From Eutrigla gurnardus (Eukaryota; Chordata; Actinopteri; Perciformes; Triglidae): a stretch of DNA of 64,000 nt. The translations under genes and the position numbers were made by a program. The notes below the pieces were generated by a model. It ran no database searches. It saw only the letters and a list, made by a program, of their open reading frames with translations, and was not told the origin of the DNA. Where the stretch lies: positions 17,262,455 to 17,326,454 of the forward strand of contig OY741266.1 of assembly GCA_963514095.1 (NCBI GenBank), given 5' to 3'. This document shows, piece by piece, positions 1-28,049 of this stretch (within the stretch, counting starts at the first letter, position 1; the number at the start of each line of letters is the position of its first letter).

Positions 1-1957
1 TGGGTGATTAATCAACACTTGTTTTCTGTACTTTTGCTTGCTTTGCTGCTCTTGCAACATCCCGTCAATGCAATTCCACCTTTCATGTGTCTTTGCACAG
101 CGAAGCAGAAGTACAGCAACGTGTGGAATCTGAATCTTTCTGTTTTGTCCTTCCTCTTATTGGGTTTCTTCACATTCCTTTGACAAAAGTATTCTGAAAA
201 CCACTTTCATTTCGCTCTTGTTATCAAGAACATCTTTTTCATGTGCGCGGCATGTTATTGATGTTTTCTTTGTCTTATCTGCGGTTTAAAGGTTGCACGA
301 CGGAGCACCGATGAAGTATTTGAATTATGAAAACAGATGATTCCCACTTTGTTCGGTTACAAAGTGAAACTGTGTTTTACTGAGGCGTAGGAGGGGGCAG
401 TTTGACATGCATGTTGACACACTACATACTCTGACTGACTTGCTTCCCACACACTGTAACGCATGCACAAAGACTGGTGGGGGACAGACGGAAGTCAACA
501 GTGTGTGTGGTTGTTACTTGTTAAATGCATTTATAGAGAGAGAACTAGATGGACGTGGACACGAGGAACCCCAGAAGTGACACTGCGTAACTGATTTCAT
601 AAATAATACATTCGTTAATAACTACATCTTTTGGGCTACTGGCTCTTTTTTATATATATATATATTTTTTTTTTTGCCAAACAACATTTCTCATATTGCT
701 CTCGATTCCCATTTTTACACACGTCACTCGTGTCTTATTAGTATTTCTTAGTTTCTTCATATTTCCTGTTTTCTCGGCTACATTGAGAAAATAATGAGAC
801 TGCCGTGCCTTGAGCCAAGATGTGTTGAGGCTGTGGGAGTCTGACATTAGTACAAAAGACGAGAGCCACTGATAGGTGTGCGTCACGAACTACGTTTTAT
901 TTCAATCATCAAAATCTCTCATTTTCTTACAATGGTTCTTATAATAATGATAACAAATAATGTCCAAAATGTGTTGCTCATTATAGAGTCAACTGTAGGC
1001 CTTTTTGCTGTCACATTCGGAAATTCACAGGCAAAAATAATACCAATACTGGTGAATTCCCTTCAGCTCTTAAAGTGAGAAGTCAGAATGCTATGAAAAA
1101 TTCATGGTGGGTGTTTATTATTTGGATGATAATAAATGAGTGAACATTCAAACACAGCTCAGGGAAAAAAAGAATAATAGTGTGAATCTAAATAATGACT
1201 TTACAGAAGATACATGCAGTTGTTAACCCAACTGACCACAACAAGTGACACATGTCATAGCTGCATAGCTACTTAAAACTCAGGCGTCCATCCGGGACAG
1301 GTCATCCATCTATTTATTCATAAACTGTACAAGGATTTTCTGATTGGACACTTTTTCATCGATGCAGCAATGAAAATGAGTAATAGGCCTGTTTTAGGTG
1401 TGCTAATTATCAAGCGTCGACAATATTCGCACATTTACTTTCAATGCTTGCCAGCTGACAAACCTATGAGGATCATTAAGTTTATTATACTTGCAGCTGT
1501 GTCTGCCCTGCTGTGATAGGAGAAAATCACGTATCGGATCTTTACTAAATAAATGGAGTGTGACAGTGATAAATTACCGCTAATTAGTTTCTTGCGTCCT
1601 CCTAAAGTGTGTGTCGAGGAAGTACATCAAGAAGGAACTGTCAGGCCCAAAGTAAGGAATGGAAAAGCAGGCCTGGGACACGCGACCCAAATAAACAGGC
1701 CCCCTTCTTGAGGTCTGAGGGATCAAGCCCAGCTTCGCCCAGTAAGGCTCTGCAGGTGACCTGCTGGATCAGTAACAGTCATAACATACACAAATAAACA
1801 CAAATCATAATAAACAAAATACCAATATTAGAAACATGGCAATAATGGTACAGAGATGATGTCAATCGTTACAAAAAGTAACAATGGGACTGGCCCTGCT
1901 GACATGTCCATGTCCTAATCAAGGATTGTTCAATTTTACATTGGAAACAGCAGATTT
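1..1957. other. Non-coding stretch, no gene recognised
   Basis: No conserved protein segment or splice-flanked exon was recognised on either strand. The sequence is AT-rich and has a short TA/T-rich run near 650-675. It could hold the 3' UTR of a gene to the left, but nothing here shows that. Confidence 0.5.
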
Positions 1958-2741
1958 CTACGGAGCCCCCCTGGTGACATTGGATAAAAAAAATAATAAC
2001 GCGTGGCCACGAATTACTATCTCGTGGCCACGCGTTATTATCTCGTGGCCACGAGTTAATTATTGCAGTCATTTCCATGCAGAGACTGTTGATTGTTAAC
2101 ATGGACAAGTTTGAGTTAATTTCATTTTATTTTATTATAGGAATGAATTAATGACATAGCCTTCTTAAGTCACTTGCGGTTAGGCATGGAGTAATTCTTA
2201 GCAAGAGACACTTAATTCGGCTGCTCAAAATGCATGGACTTAAACGCAAGGAATATGCTGATGTCGGGGAAGGGATGCTAGTAATTGGGACTAATCAAGT
2301 TTACATATACAGTGGGTCGCAGAGGCGTGTGAACTATACTGTACCTGGCGAATTACTAGCCTAACTAGCCTAACTCGGAGAGTAGCCGGCATGTCCGGCT
2401 TCACTTAGACGGAAGCTCCTCCAGCCTGTCATAGCATTATTATTGACATTACAGTTGCCATGACAATAATAACAAAGCTACTCTTGAATACAAAAGCAGA
2501 CTATTGCCTTTATTAATGAATAAGCATCACTGACAGGCAGCTCCATATGGATAACCATTCCGCTACTGAAGGTGAATTATCTCGTGGCCACGCATTGACT
2601 ATCTCGTGCCCACGAGATAATAACGCGTGGCCACGCATTACTATCTCGTGGCCACGCATTACTATCTCGTGGTCACGCGTTACTATCTCGTGGTCACGCG
2701 TTATTTTTTTTTAATCCAATGTCACCAGGGGGGCTCCGTAG
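1958..2741. mobile_element. MITE-like inverted-repeat element with palindrome arrays
   Basis: The two ends are inverted copies of each other. The left end begins CTACGGAGCCCCCCTGGTG at 1958 and the right end closes with its reverse complement at 2741, followed inward by a T/A-rich run. Just inside each end is a short array of palindromic units built on CTCGTGGCCACGAG or ACGCGTGGCCACGCGT, at about 1999-2056 on the left and 2579-2704 on the right. The roughly 520 bp between the arrays has no coding sequence. This is the structure of a non-autonomous DNA transposon. The superfamily is uncertain: a TA duplication is possible because the ends read cTA...TAg, but it is not proven. Confidence 0.7.
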
Positions 2742-3058
2742 TATTCACTTATTAGACACACACTATAAGATGCTTCATTAAAGTTTATTGAACACTTTTT
2801 AAAAAAAAACATTTTTTTGACCAGCAACACAATGAAAGCACTGTGTAGCACCAGCAAGAGGGATTTTTCACAAACTCACAGTCATAGTCATACATAAAAA
2901 TAATATATTCTTAATCTTTTAATTATGTTTTTCTGTCTTTTATGACGTTTTTCACTTCAGGGACCTGCAGTGGGTCACACGCGCACAAACGCACGCGCAC
3001 ATGTAGTATGTATAGTAGCATCAAGAGACGGTCCCGAGTAAAGTCCTTAGCCCTACAG
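2742..3058. other. Non-coding upstream of tmed1
   Basis: No coding signal was seen. The stretch has A/T runs and a short alternating CA/CG segment near 2975-3000. It lies between the MITE-like element and the CCAAT cluster of the tmed1 promoter. Confidence 0.5.
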
Positions 3059-3060
3059 TG

Positions 3061-3135
3061 ATTGGAGGAAGATTGCTACTCTTCCCCCTCTGATTGGTCC
3101 GCACTGTCGCCCTCGTCCTGGGGTCTCCCTCCAAT
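3061..3135 (+). promoter_or_regulatory. Probable tmed1 proximal promoter, three CCAAT boxes
   Basis: Two reversed CCAAT boxes (ATTGG at 3061 and 3093) and one forward CCAAT (3131) lie 80-160 bp before the tmed1 start codon. This spacing is typical of NF-Y sites in TATA-less housekeeping promoters. The transcription start is inferred and not visible. Confidence 0.5.
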
Positions 3136-3215
3136 CACAGTGTCGCAAAGTTCTGCTGCGGAAGAGGGATGCGAAGGAGATGGCTGAACTTAGATAGCCC
3201 TGTGTGCTCGGGAAT

Positions 3216-3985
3216 ATGTTCACCATGGACCTTCTCTGGAGGAAAGAGGGCTACGGAGGACGACTGCTTGTCCTCGCAGTGGTGTTCGGGTGGTGTTTGG
3301 GGGCTGCGAGCTGTTTCGGACAGAACCTAGACAGCGAGTTCACGTTTCTGCTGCCCGCCGGAAGGTCCGAGTGTTTCTTTCAAACAGCAATAAAGAATGG
3401 TACGATGGAGGTCGAATATCAGGTAACTGTGCGTGTGGTCAGCAGACATAACCAGCCAGTGAGTTCACGTCACGTCACGTCTGTTAAAGGCTTACACCAG
3501 CGATGCAGGAGTACGATGTCGACGGCTAACAGTTACCGTTGACTTTGTCTCTTTAGCTAGCTGACGTGCTGGACGTGTATTTGCATACTCTAAGCTATGC
3601 ATAGGGGAATGTAACCTAACGGCAGCTTAACCACCTCCATTAACCTCATATCACGGGAGCTAACGTGACCAGTCTAGCAACCTAGCTCACATTTTCCACA
3701 AACAGCGAAACAAATGAGACACTTCAAATTGAACTTCATGTATGTCACCTTTTTGTGCAACGTTGCAAGATTCCCGAGTGCTACACTTAGAAAGATCAGT
3801 GATAACACAAATATTGTACCGGAAATTAGATAATACACACATTGCTTGCTCCTGTGATTTTGAATTATTCACTATGTAAATGTTAGACTGTACACTTATG
3901 TTAAGCTTGGGATCCTGGTAGCCTCGGGTCATCCAGCAGGTTGTTCCTGAAGGGAAGTCCTGACCCTGATCCTGGCTACAGCTAA

Positions 3986-4035
<50 letters not shown>

Positions 4036-6097
4036 ACATACATATACACCCTGTACAGGATGAGTGGTTGATGTAATAAAACTAGAGAATATTGATTAAT
4101 ATAACTATTTCAGCGTTACTTCTATTCTATAATGAAATCACATAAAACCGCTTACATGCAAACGAACACTTCTTACAATGTACAGTTCTATCAGGCAGCA
4201 GTGTGTTTGTTTAGTGGGTGAGGCTCAATTTAAGAAACGACAATGCACACTCTCTTGAAAGGCACTCCTAATCTTTCTTTTAAATGTTTGTCCTGGGGAC
4301 ACAAAACTGTCTTCCTCTGTCTTCAAGAAGAATAATCTTCAAGAAAATGTCTGACTTCAGTGTGTATGTATTTGTTTGTGTACATGCAGGTGATAGCTGG
4401 TGCTGGTATGGACGTAGACTTCACTGTCATCTCCCCAGAAGGCGTCCGACTCATTGTTGAATCCCGACGTTCTGACGGAGTCCACGTGTTAGTGTTGCCT
4501 CACAATTCATGATGGGTCGTATTTCACATCGCTGAGCCAGCGTTGTTGGAACTGTCTGTTTATCTTTGACTTTATTCCCTGTTATTCTAGGGTGGAGCCG
4601 ACGGTGGACGGAGACTATGAAATCTGCTTTGACAACAGCTTCAGTCGCTTCTCAGAAAAAATGGTGTTCTTTGAGATCATCATCGAGGGTCAAGGAGGAG
4701 ATGTAGGGGGAGATGAAGAGTGGCCAGGATTAGAGGAGCCTGATGGAAGCCTGCTGGAGTACAAGCTGGAGGACATCCGGGTGAGATGTTTGTTTGGGCG
4801 TAAGAAATGAATTCACAAAAGGAAATCTAGTTCACTATGCAGCCGACCTCTTAATAAGTTGGTATATACTCAATCAATGTCTACATTATATCCAGGGAGT
4901 AGGAGAAGAGATAGTTGTAACGGGTTTCTTGTGTAGGAGCAAACCAGGTCAGATTGCAATCATGTTTTAATGAAGCATGAATAGTATAAACAGCTTTTTT
5001 CAGCTGATGATCTGTTCCTGTAGGACTGGGCTCTGGACCAAATCATATCAAGTAATTCCCAACAAATGCACCATTTGATCCGGTTTTAGTCATGTTTGCT
5101 TAAAACATCATTGACCAGCTGTTTATAAACCGATTTAGCCCCTTTTTCTTTTTGAAACTAGTTATCTCGGATCCATTTCCTTTGTGTTTGGAGAAAAAAA
5201 TGTAACTTCAGGCTGAGTGCCACAGACAGGCTGAGGAAGTGGAAAAGTATAGAAAGATGCTGTTGTGGTTTCGGTCTTTTTCTGTGATCTGCTGACAATA
5301 TGGAAGATTGGGACTTTTTGGGTTTGACGATGCTTTCGAAGTCAAAGTCTCTGTGGTTTTTCCAAATAACCTATGCAACCTTTAACTTTTAAGTAATATG
5401 TGTCTTGTTGAGCATTCCTAACAGCTGGAAACTACCTACTAGACCAAACCACAGGTAGTTTCATCTATGGTGTGAACACACATACACAGGCAGGCTGACA
5501 GGCCGACATCAGACCTGGACCTGAATTTCTATAGTGCTTTTCAACCATTCAATATAGACAATCAGTCTACATTTACCCATTCACACACAATTTGGGGGTC
5601 AGTGTCTTGCCTTAGGACATGCAGACCACATCAAACCACCGATCTTCCGATTGGAGGACGACTTGCTCAACCTCTAAGTCAAATCTGCCCCAAACCTACA
5701 ATTAAAACCAGCACAGAAAATGAACCTGAATTTGTCTACGACTTTTCTAAAACTTTCCTCACTATTTCCTCAGGAATCCATGGACTCTCTTCACAGACGC
5801 TTGGAGCGCAGCCGGCAGATGCAGACGGTGTTGCGGGCTTTTGAGGCGCGGGACCGAAACCTTTTGGAAGACAACCTGTGGCGGGTCTCGTTCTGGTCCT
5901 GTGCAAGTGTGCTGGTGATGCTGTGTGTGGCCCTTACCCAGGTAAATGGAGTGCTGACGCACCCAACCGCACTGTTTGAGCCAGCCACATAGCTTGAGTT
6001 GTTTATCCAAATCCTGCTAACTCTGTGTGTATTCCTCCGTTTTCAGGTCTACACGGTCCGTAAGCTGTTCGACGACAAGCGGAGGGTCTGCACATAG
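3216..6097 (+). CDS. tmed1: TMED1, p24 family transmembrane emp24 domain protein
   Basis: Five exons: 3216-3422, 4390-4487, 4591-4780, 5774-5941 and 6047-6097. They join in frame to 237 aa, or 234 aa if the ATG at 3225, which has the better Kozak context, is used. The protein is a type I membrane p24 cargo receptor of the early secretory pathway (COPII/COPI vesicles, ER-Golgi). In order it has a hydrophobic signal peptide, a GOLD domain (exons 1-3, including the [13 protein letters not shown] segment), a coiled coil ([20 protein letters not shown]), one membrane helix ([16 protein letters not shown]) and a short cytosolic tail [16 protein letters not shown]. The tail carries the Phe and basic residues typical of coat-binding p24 tails. 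The FEARDRNL segment and GOLD sequence fit TMED1 better than TMED5. In human, TMED1 lies next to DNM2, as here. Confidence 0.93.
3988..4032. repeat. (TG)n microsatellite, tmed1 intron 1
   Basis: Uninterrupted TG dinucleotide run of about 45 bp. Open frames here (His-Thr repeats on the minus strand) are artefacts. Confidence 0.95.
5515..5660. repeat. Dispersed fish repeat fragment in tmed1 intron 3
   Basis: The segment reads like a repeat I have seen widely in teleost genomes: a 'tagtgcttttcaaccattc' start, 'acccattcacacacaa' in the middle, then 'agtgtcttgcc'. It is intronic and not coding. Family assignment is from memory of the pattern only. Confidence 0.45.
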
Positions 6098-9000
6098 AGG
6101 GGGTAGTGTGCGCTGGTAAGAGACAGCCTACGAACGAGAACAATCCAATGCAAGATGTTCAGCTGGTTACCCATTCAGACTACGCTCCATTATTTTTCTT
6201 TTAGTCTAGATGAACAACAGCATTCAACATCAGTTGTAGTGGATCCTTTTTTTTTACTTTTAAAATCTTGTTTTAAATCAGCTTGTGAGCAATAATGAAA
6301 TATGATTTGATCATAAGGGGTACCCAGATGAGGAAGTTGTTTTTTCATTTAGTGCCTTCAATGTTGAATCTTACCACAAACCAATGAGGAATTACAGTTT
6401 TGAAAGACACCGCCTGCATCGACAGAACAATACGTATTGTAGCATAACTGGTCTGAAACATGTGAGAGGGGTTTTTTGAATTTTTCATGAAAGGTGAAAT
6501 CATCCATACTAAAGGTTAAAGATCAGGTTGTATGACATAACTTAAAAGCTAACGAACAGAACTCCTAGTCTGCTGGTTTACAAAGGATAACAAAGTGCAA
6601 TAGTGTTGTTGGCGTTTGTTCTTCCTGACTGTATAAGATCTTGCCATTGTATTAGTTTTGTGTCCATCTGACCGGGTGTTTTCCTCACGACCGCGTTGAT
6701 CATCTGGTCTTTATTTGATGTGATTTTCGTGTGCCAGTTCATGTCCACGCAGATGTGCTGACCAATAGCAATGCAGTGAATCATAATAACAATATAATAT
6801 GAGATAATTTACAATGCGTCAGCACTCTTCCAAGCAAAATACGCAGTAAGTGTGTGTTTGTCAGTCCAGATGTGCCAGGATAATTAAGTGTGAGCATACT
6901 GATTGTTAGATGTATGTTTGTGTGTCCATGGATTCTGTTCCGGTTCTTCTAGATGATAAAACTTTCTTCTTCTTCTTTTTTCAAATGTATGTTTGCGTTA
7001 ACAGAATGTGACATGGTGATTCTGCTCAGACGGCCACTGAGTGTTTTTAATACAAAATAAGAAACGGGCTTTCATAACATTTCAAAGAGAAAATCGGGTT
7101 TACAGAAGAGTTACTGATATTAATAAATGCATTTTTTACACAGGAAATACTTGGTTTAATGTGAGTTGTCTTTGAAGAATAAAAACCGGTGACACATTGA
7201 ATAATCGTTTTAAAATGTCTTCTGTGATGCATATTGCATGTTTCCTGATCCCATGATGGCGCAGCTTTGAACCACAAGAGACCAGATGTATTTGGTAAAG
7301 ACATAACCTTCCTCGTCAACGTGCAGTGTTTTCCCGAAAGCCATCAAGAGTCTCTGACTAAACGTGTCTGTTGACGCGCCTCGTTCCTGCTTTTGTAGCT
7401 CCACCTAAAGTCTGACCTTAAAAACATTCAAAAACAACTTTGACATTAAGTCGAAGTTGATAAAAAAAGGTTAAATATCAGGTATATTTGATCAGATATC
7501 TTAACAATATGCATGAATTAACTATACTTAAGCGAGCGCTAATATCTGTAAAATATTGGATTTGTTGGAATTGCCCTAACAGATCATATGTTATACTGTC
7601 TAGCAGTATAACATATTAATGTGTAGCAGGAGTGTAAATTAATTTATTCTTTTGTCTTCTTTTATCAGGAAAAAATAATACTACACTGGGTGGTTTGTTT
7701 AAAGCTACATTTTCTTGATGTTTTCATTCCTTAGATGAATCCTCCATCCCCAGTTTTGACAGACATTTTAAATGAGACAAAGTATATCAGTAGTACGTAT
7801 TGAAAAGAGAAAAACATGACCATCATCTCCAGTATACATTACAATACAAGCTCAAACATATGAACAGAGGTGATCAGTTACGCTGTGGACTGACTCAAGC
7901 CCATCACAAACCAGATGTCAGCTTTCATCCACTGTCGTAATTCTGCATCTTGGCCTTCCTTAAATGTCCTTAAATAAGAAACAAAGCATCAACAGTGTCA
8001 GAATGAAGATGTGGGCTCTAATGCAAGACTCTTCCAGCTTGTGGTGACTGAGTCCAAGTCTGAAGTACTCGACATTTTCACCAGTGGTTGGGACGAGAGG
8101 GGACTTGTGGAGGTCGCCTGTGTGAGAAGACCATGAAGAGGTTTTTAGGCTCGGTCTCTGTTTATAAGTGGATCAGTAGCAGCTGACGGACAAAACGGAG
8201 AAGGGAAGGATCTCTGGAGAAAAGGAGCAGGACTGCATACCTTCAGTCATTGCTATCTCGCTCAATGGACAGCCCAAAAGCATTGTGTAACACTGTCTTC
8301 ACTGTGTTGCCACTGGCAACCACGGTTACCATAGTAACCCGCAGCTCCATCAAACAGTAAGGAAGGAAGGGAGGGAGGTCATGCCAGGCTGCACACAGAA
8401 AAGTGAAACGTTGTTCTGCATGGTTGTCTCCGTTTTCCTGTCACGCCAGTGAAAAGGTCTTGACCTGGACTCCGTTGTGAATGAACCGTACGCTGGCAAC
8501 ACATACATGTACTACATGTTTGCTGTCATAGATGCAGCGAATCCTACGCCAACATAACAAAGAAAGGCTTGGTGGTGAATGAGAATATAAGAAAAGAGTG
8601 TCTAACAGCAAGAACAGGCACCAGCCGCCACACCTTCTTTTTCTATTTCTTTATTCAGTCCGGCACTTAAAACACTTCCTGGAAGCCCCATTTTTTCTTG
8701 CATGATCATTTTTTTTTCTTTACATTATGGCTTTTTAAGGGGCTAAGCGCTATCATTTTTGCTCAAAGCACTTGGATACAAATGTCCCTGAGACTGAGCA
8801 GCGGTTGGAGGAAACCGTCTAGAGGCTTTGCTGTTCCAGGTCACTTTGACCTGAACTACTGCCTAATTATCAGTAAGACACCAGAAGGCACCTGTGCTTC
8901 CTCCCAGCACCCTTCCTTCTCCTCTGCCTCCATTTTTAATTGGTCCACAAACACCAAAAGCTATTACCATAATATACTTGGTAAAATATTGTAATAATTA

Positions 9001-9554
9001 GCCAAAAAATACCGATGCGTACAAATTTGATTGGTCAATCTGATTTTAATAAGCTCGTTTGAAGGCTTTAAAAAAATCAACCAACAATGAAGAAGAAAAA
9101 AAAAGGACTTTTTGAAAAGTGCTGCTTACTTGATGAGGTGCTTAGTGTGTAAGATTACTGACAAAACATTAGCAAGTATAAAACCCACAGAAACATTACT
9201 TCTAAAATTGTTTTCCTACTATTATATAAAAGTTAAGACTCATGTATCATTTGATACACAGTTGACTTGCTGGATCATTACCTTTACGTCAATTAAAATC
9301 ATCAAATGATTCCCTTTTTTTAATACTGAATGCAGAAAAATTCATCATATCCTTGTTACAAAAAGCGACCTACACATTACGTCAAAAGTACATACATAAT
9401 TTTTCTGAAATGCACAGACTGGAACAGCATCAGATTACCAGTTACAGTGGGGCAAAGTTTGAAGTTATAGGAATATACATGGAAAAGAAATGATGACCAT
9501 CTCTGCTCACGAGAAAAATAAACGTGTAAACAAAAAGAAAAGGTGTGTTTGTTT
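6098..9554. other. Convergent 3' ends of tmed1 (+) and dnm2 (-)
   Basis: No further gene was recognised. tmed1 transcription runs in from the left and dnm2 from the right. Candidate poly(A) signals for tmed1 are AATAAA at 7122 and 7178. A candidate for dnm2 is AATAAA on the minus strand at 8650-8655. Much of the interval is probably 3' UTR. Confidence 0.45.
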
Positions 9555-25730
<16,176 letters not shown>

Positions 25731-27074
25731 TGGCACGTCTGTCATGTCAGCATTTTTACAATACACTTTTTGAACTTTTCTGCGATGGACTGGCGACCTG
25801 TGGATGGACTTTTTGATTTTTTTTTCATATTATGACATATACAGTAAAATATCATAATGAGGAATTTCTGTCCCTCATTTTTTAAATGCATTCATAAAAG
25901 GAACGATTGTGTGTATTAATAATATTATAAAGTTACTCTCAGTGGTCATTGGTTTAAATAAATTGAAAAACCATTACATATAATGTATTATGAAACTTGA
26001 CCTTATTAGACATTATAAAATGCTTTATAATGTGTTGTATTTGAACAGATTATTATGCATTATATGTATGTTTAGGGTTGTTGTTAGGGTTGGGGTTAGG
26101 GTTAAGTTCAGGGTTGTGAGATGCGGCCCCTCCCGACTTGGACTGCTCCACTTGTTCAATCTGATTGGCTCAGCCTCACCATCGGCCAGGTCACTGACTT
26201 TCCTCTGAAGTTACACAGAGAAAACGAAAACGTGTTAAAACGATAAAAAGATGGTGGAGATGACCGTGGATAATTTAAGTAGCTGAAAAAAAGCCTAGTG
26301 TAAATAAAAAGTGCACTCAGATTAATGATTAGGCTATCATATATTAAATCAACCATCTTCGTCTTGTGCAAAAATGTAGGCGTTTATCAGCAGACACCAT
26401 TAGACAAATAACAAACAACTGTCTGCCATAGTTACAGTCCGCATATGTATCAAATTCCTTAATTTAGCCTCAAAACACCAATGAGAACTGAATATAAAAA
26501 GACAAATGCTGTTTTTATCTGTATCAGACGGAGGTTCTAGTGGATGTTCAGGAGCCAACCTGCAGATCACCTGCTCAACCAGAAGAGGGCGCTGGAAAGC
26601 AACAAACAAGGTAAAGAGGATATGTCCTCATGTGCTAGATCTACTGTGATAAGTACAAATATATCCTGTACACACTCACTCATAAGATGAAATGGATCAT
26701 GATGAACTGAAAGTGGGGACATTGGTGGAAATTAATACTTTCTGTTATCATAGATTAAAATGGTCACAGAAATGTAGAAACATGTTTTTAGTGAAGACTA
26801 AGATTTAGACAGCAGTATCCCCAAACAAGATTTTAATTATCGTAGTCAGAGCACATTCATATTCACATGTATATGTTGTATTATTAGCTACACAGTCATG
26901 ATATATATGCTAATTAGCTAACTGCTAAACTCTAAATTGTGTCAAATTATAGGGTCCATCACTCAAAAATGTTGCCACAATCACTTTTCTAAATTCTGGG
27001 TTGTATGTAGGCCTACAAATGCAAATCCCTCACTGCAGGTTCACCTCTATCTCTAAGGGTAGAACAGAGTCTGC
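25731..27074. other. Intergenic, between dnm2 and Ig receptor 1
   Basis: AT-rich with no gene seen. It contains a short fragment 'gatggactggcgacctgt' near 25785 that resembles the end of the fish SINE found elsewhere in the window. A degenerate GGGTTA-rich patch lies at 26073-26107. The right part is probably the 3' UTR of the receptor gene ending at 27075. Confidence 0.45.
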
Positions 27075-27367
27075 TCATGCAGGAGGATGGGAACCCCTGA
27101 TGGAGGAGTAATCACAGGCTGACGAGCTGCTTTTACATGTGTCAGGAAATGCATTTGCGTCTGTCGGGCCAGTGACCCAGTCCTCCTGGAGATTAACGCT
27201 GGCGTAGTGGAGCTGGTCTGCAGGAAAGTTGACTGTTGCATAAACGGATGGCAGCGCGTCTCCTGATCTTGCCTGCTGGTTAAACATCTGCATTTCGTCA
27301 TAGTGGTGCTCGCTATGATTTCCCTGTAGAGGAAGAAGGGGAGCAGTGTGATAGATGCAGCTGTTGT

Positions 27368-27433
<66 letters not shown>

Positions 27434-28018
27434 CCGTGTTATGTTCAGAGTTTGTCCTCTGCTCTGATGATTCCCCTGCAGTAAAAACATGTAAAGAATA
27501 TCATTTGAATAGATGGAAGATATTTATAGTTAAGCCTTGCATTTATGCATTTTCAAAAGTTTTTTTCCCCAAATGTCGCTCCCTCACCTTGCGTTCTAGG
27601 GAGCTTGCATCTGCACAGTACACATACATACACAAGTATCAGTGTCAGTAACAGTGCCACTGCCAGGCACAATACCACCACAATGGTAATCATATCTGCA
27701 ACCAAGAGACAAGAGTAGAAGCTGTTAAAGAATAAATGCAGTCAGCAGAGTTTTGCCATTCTCAGGTTTGATGCGTGGAGGAAGAGGTTGTTTTTAGTGT
27801 TTGTGTGCTAGAAGTGTAATATGTATTTAGGGAGGCATGAACAGCGACTGTTTGCTACCAGAAGTTGACTAGCGAAGGTCATGAGGTCACCTGAATTATG
27901 ATCTCTATGGGTTGTTGAGGACTTTGTTGGCTGCAGAGCTGGAGCGTCGGATTGTCTGGTTGTGATGTGTCCTTCAGCTGCGTGAGAAGCTTAGAGATGG
28001 GACAAAAGGCATAAGAAC

Positions 28019-28049
<31 letters not shown>

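Noticed and set aside
1869..2108. Overlapping open frames of 71-79 codons on both strands
   Set aside because: They arise from the palindromic arrays of the MITE-like element (repeated NSWPRD/SWPRV), not from a gene.
26073..26107. Telomere-like GGGTTA repeats
   Set aside because: The units are degenerate and few, and they lie in AT-rich intergenic DNA. This is not good evidence for an interstitial telomere.
27588..27695. Possible frameshift in the transmembrane exon of Ig receptor 1 leading to a truncated tail
   Set aside because: A first reading suggested a stop after the membrane helix. Re-reading the bases (tatgtatgtgtactgtgc on the coding strand) shows a 108-bp phase 1-1 exon with an open frame into the ITIM exons.
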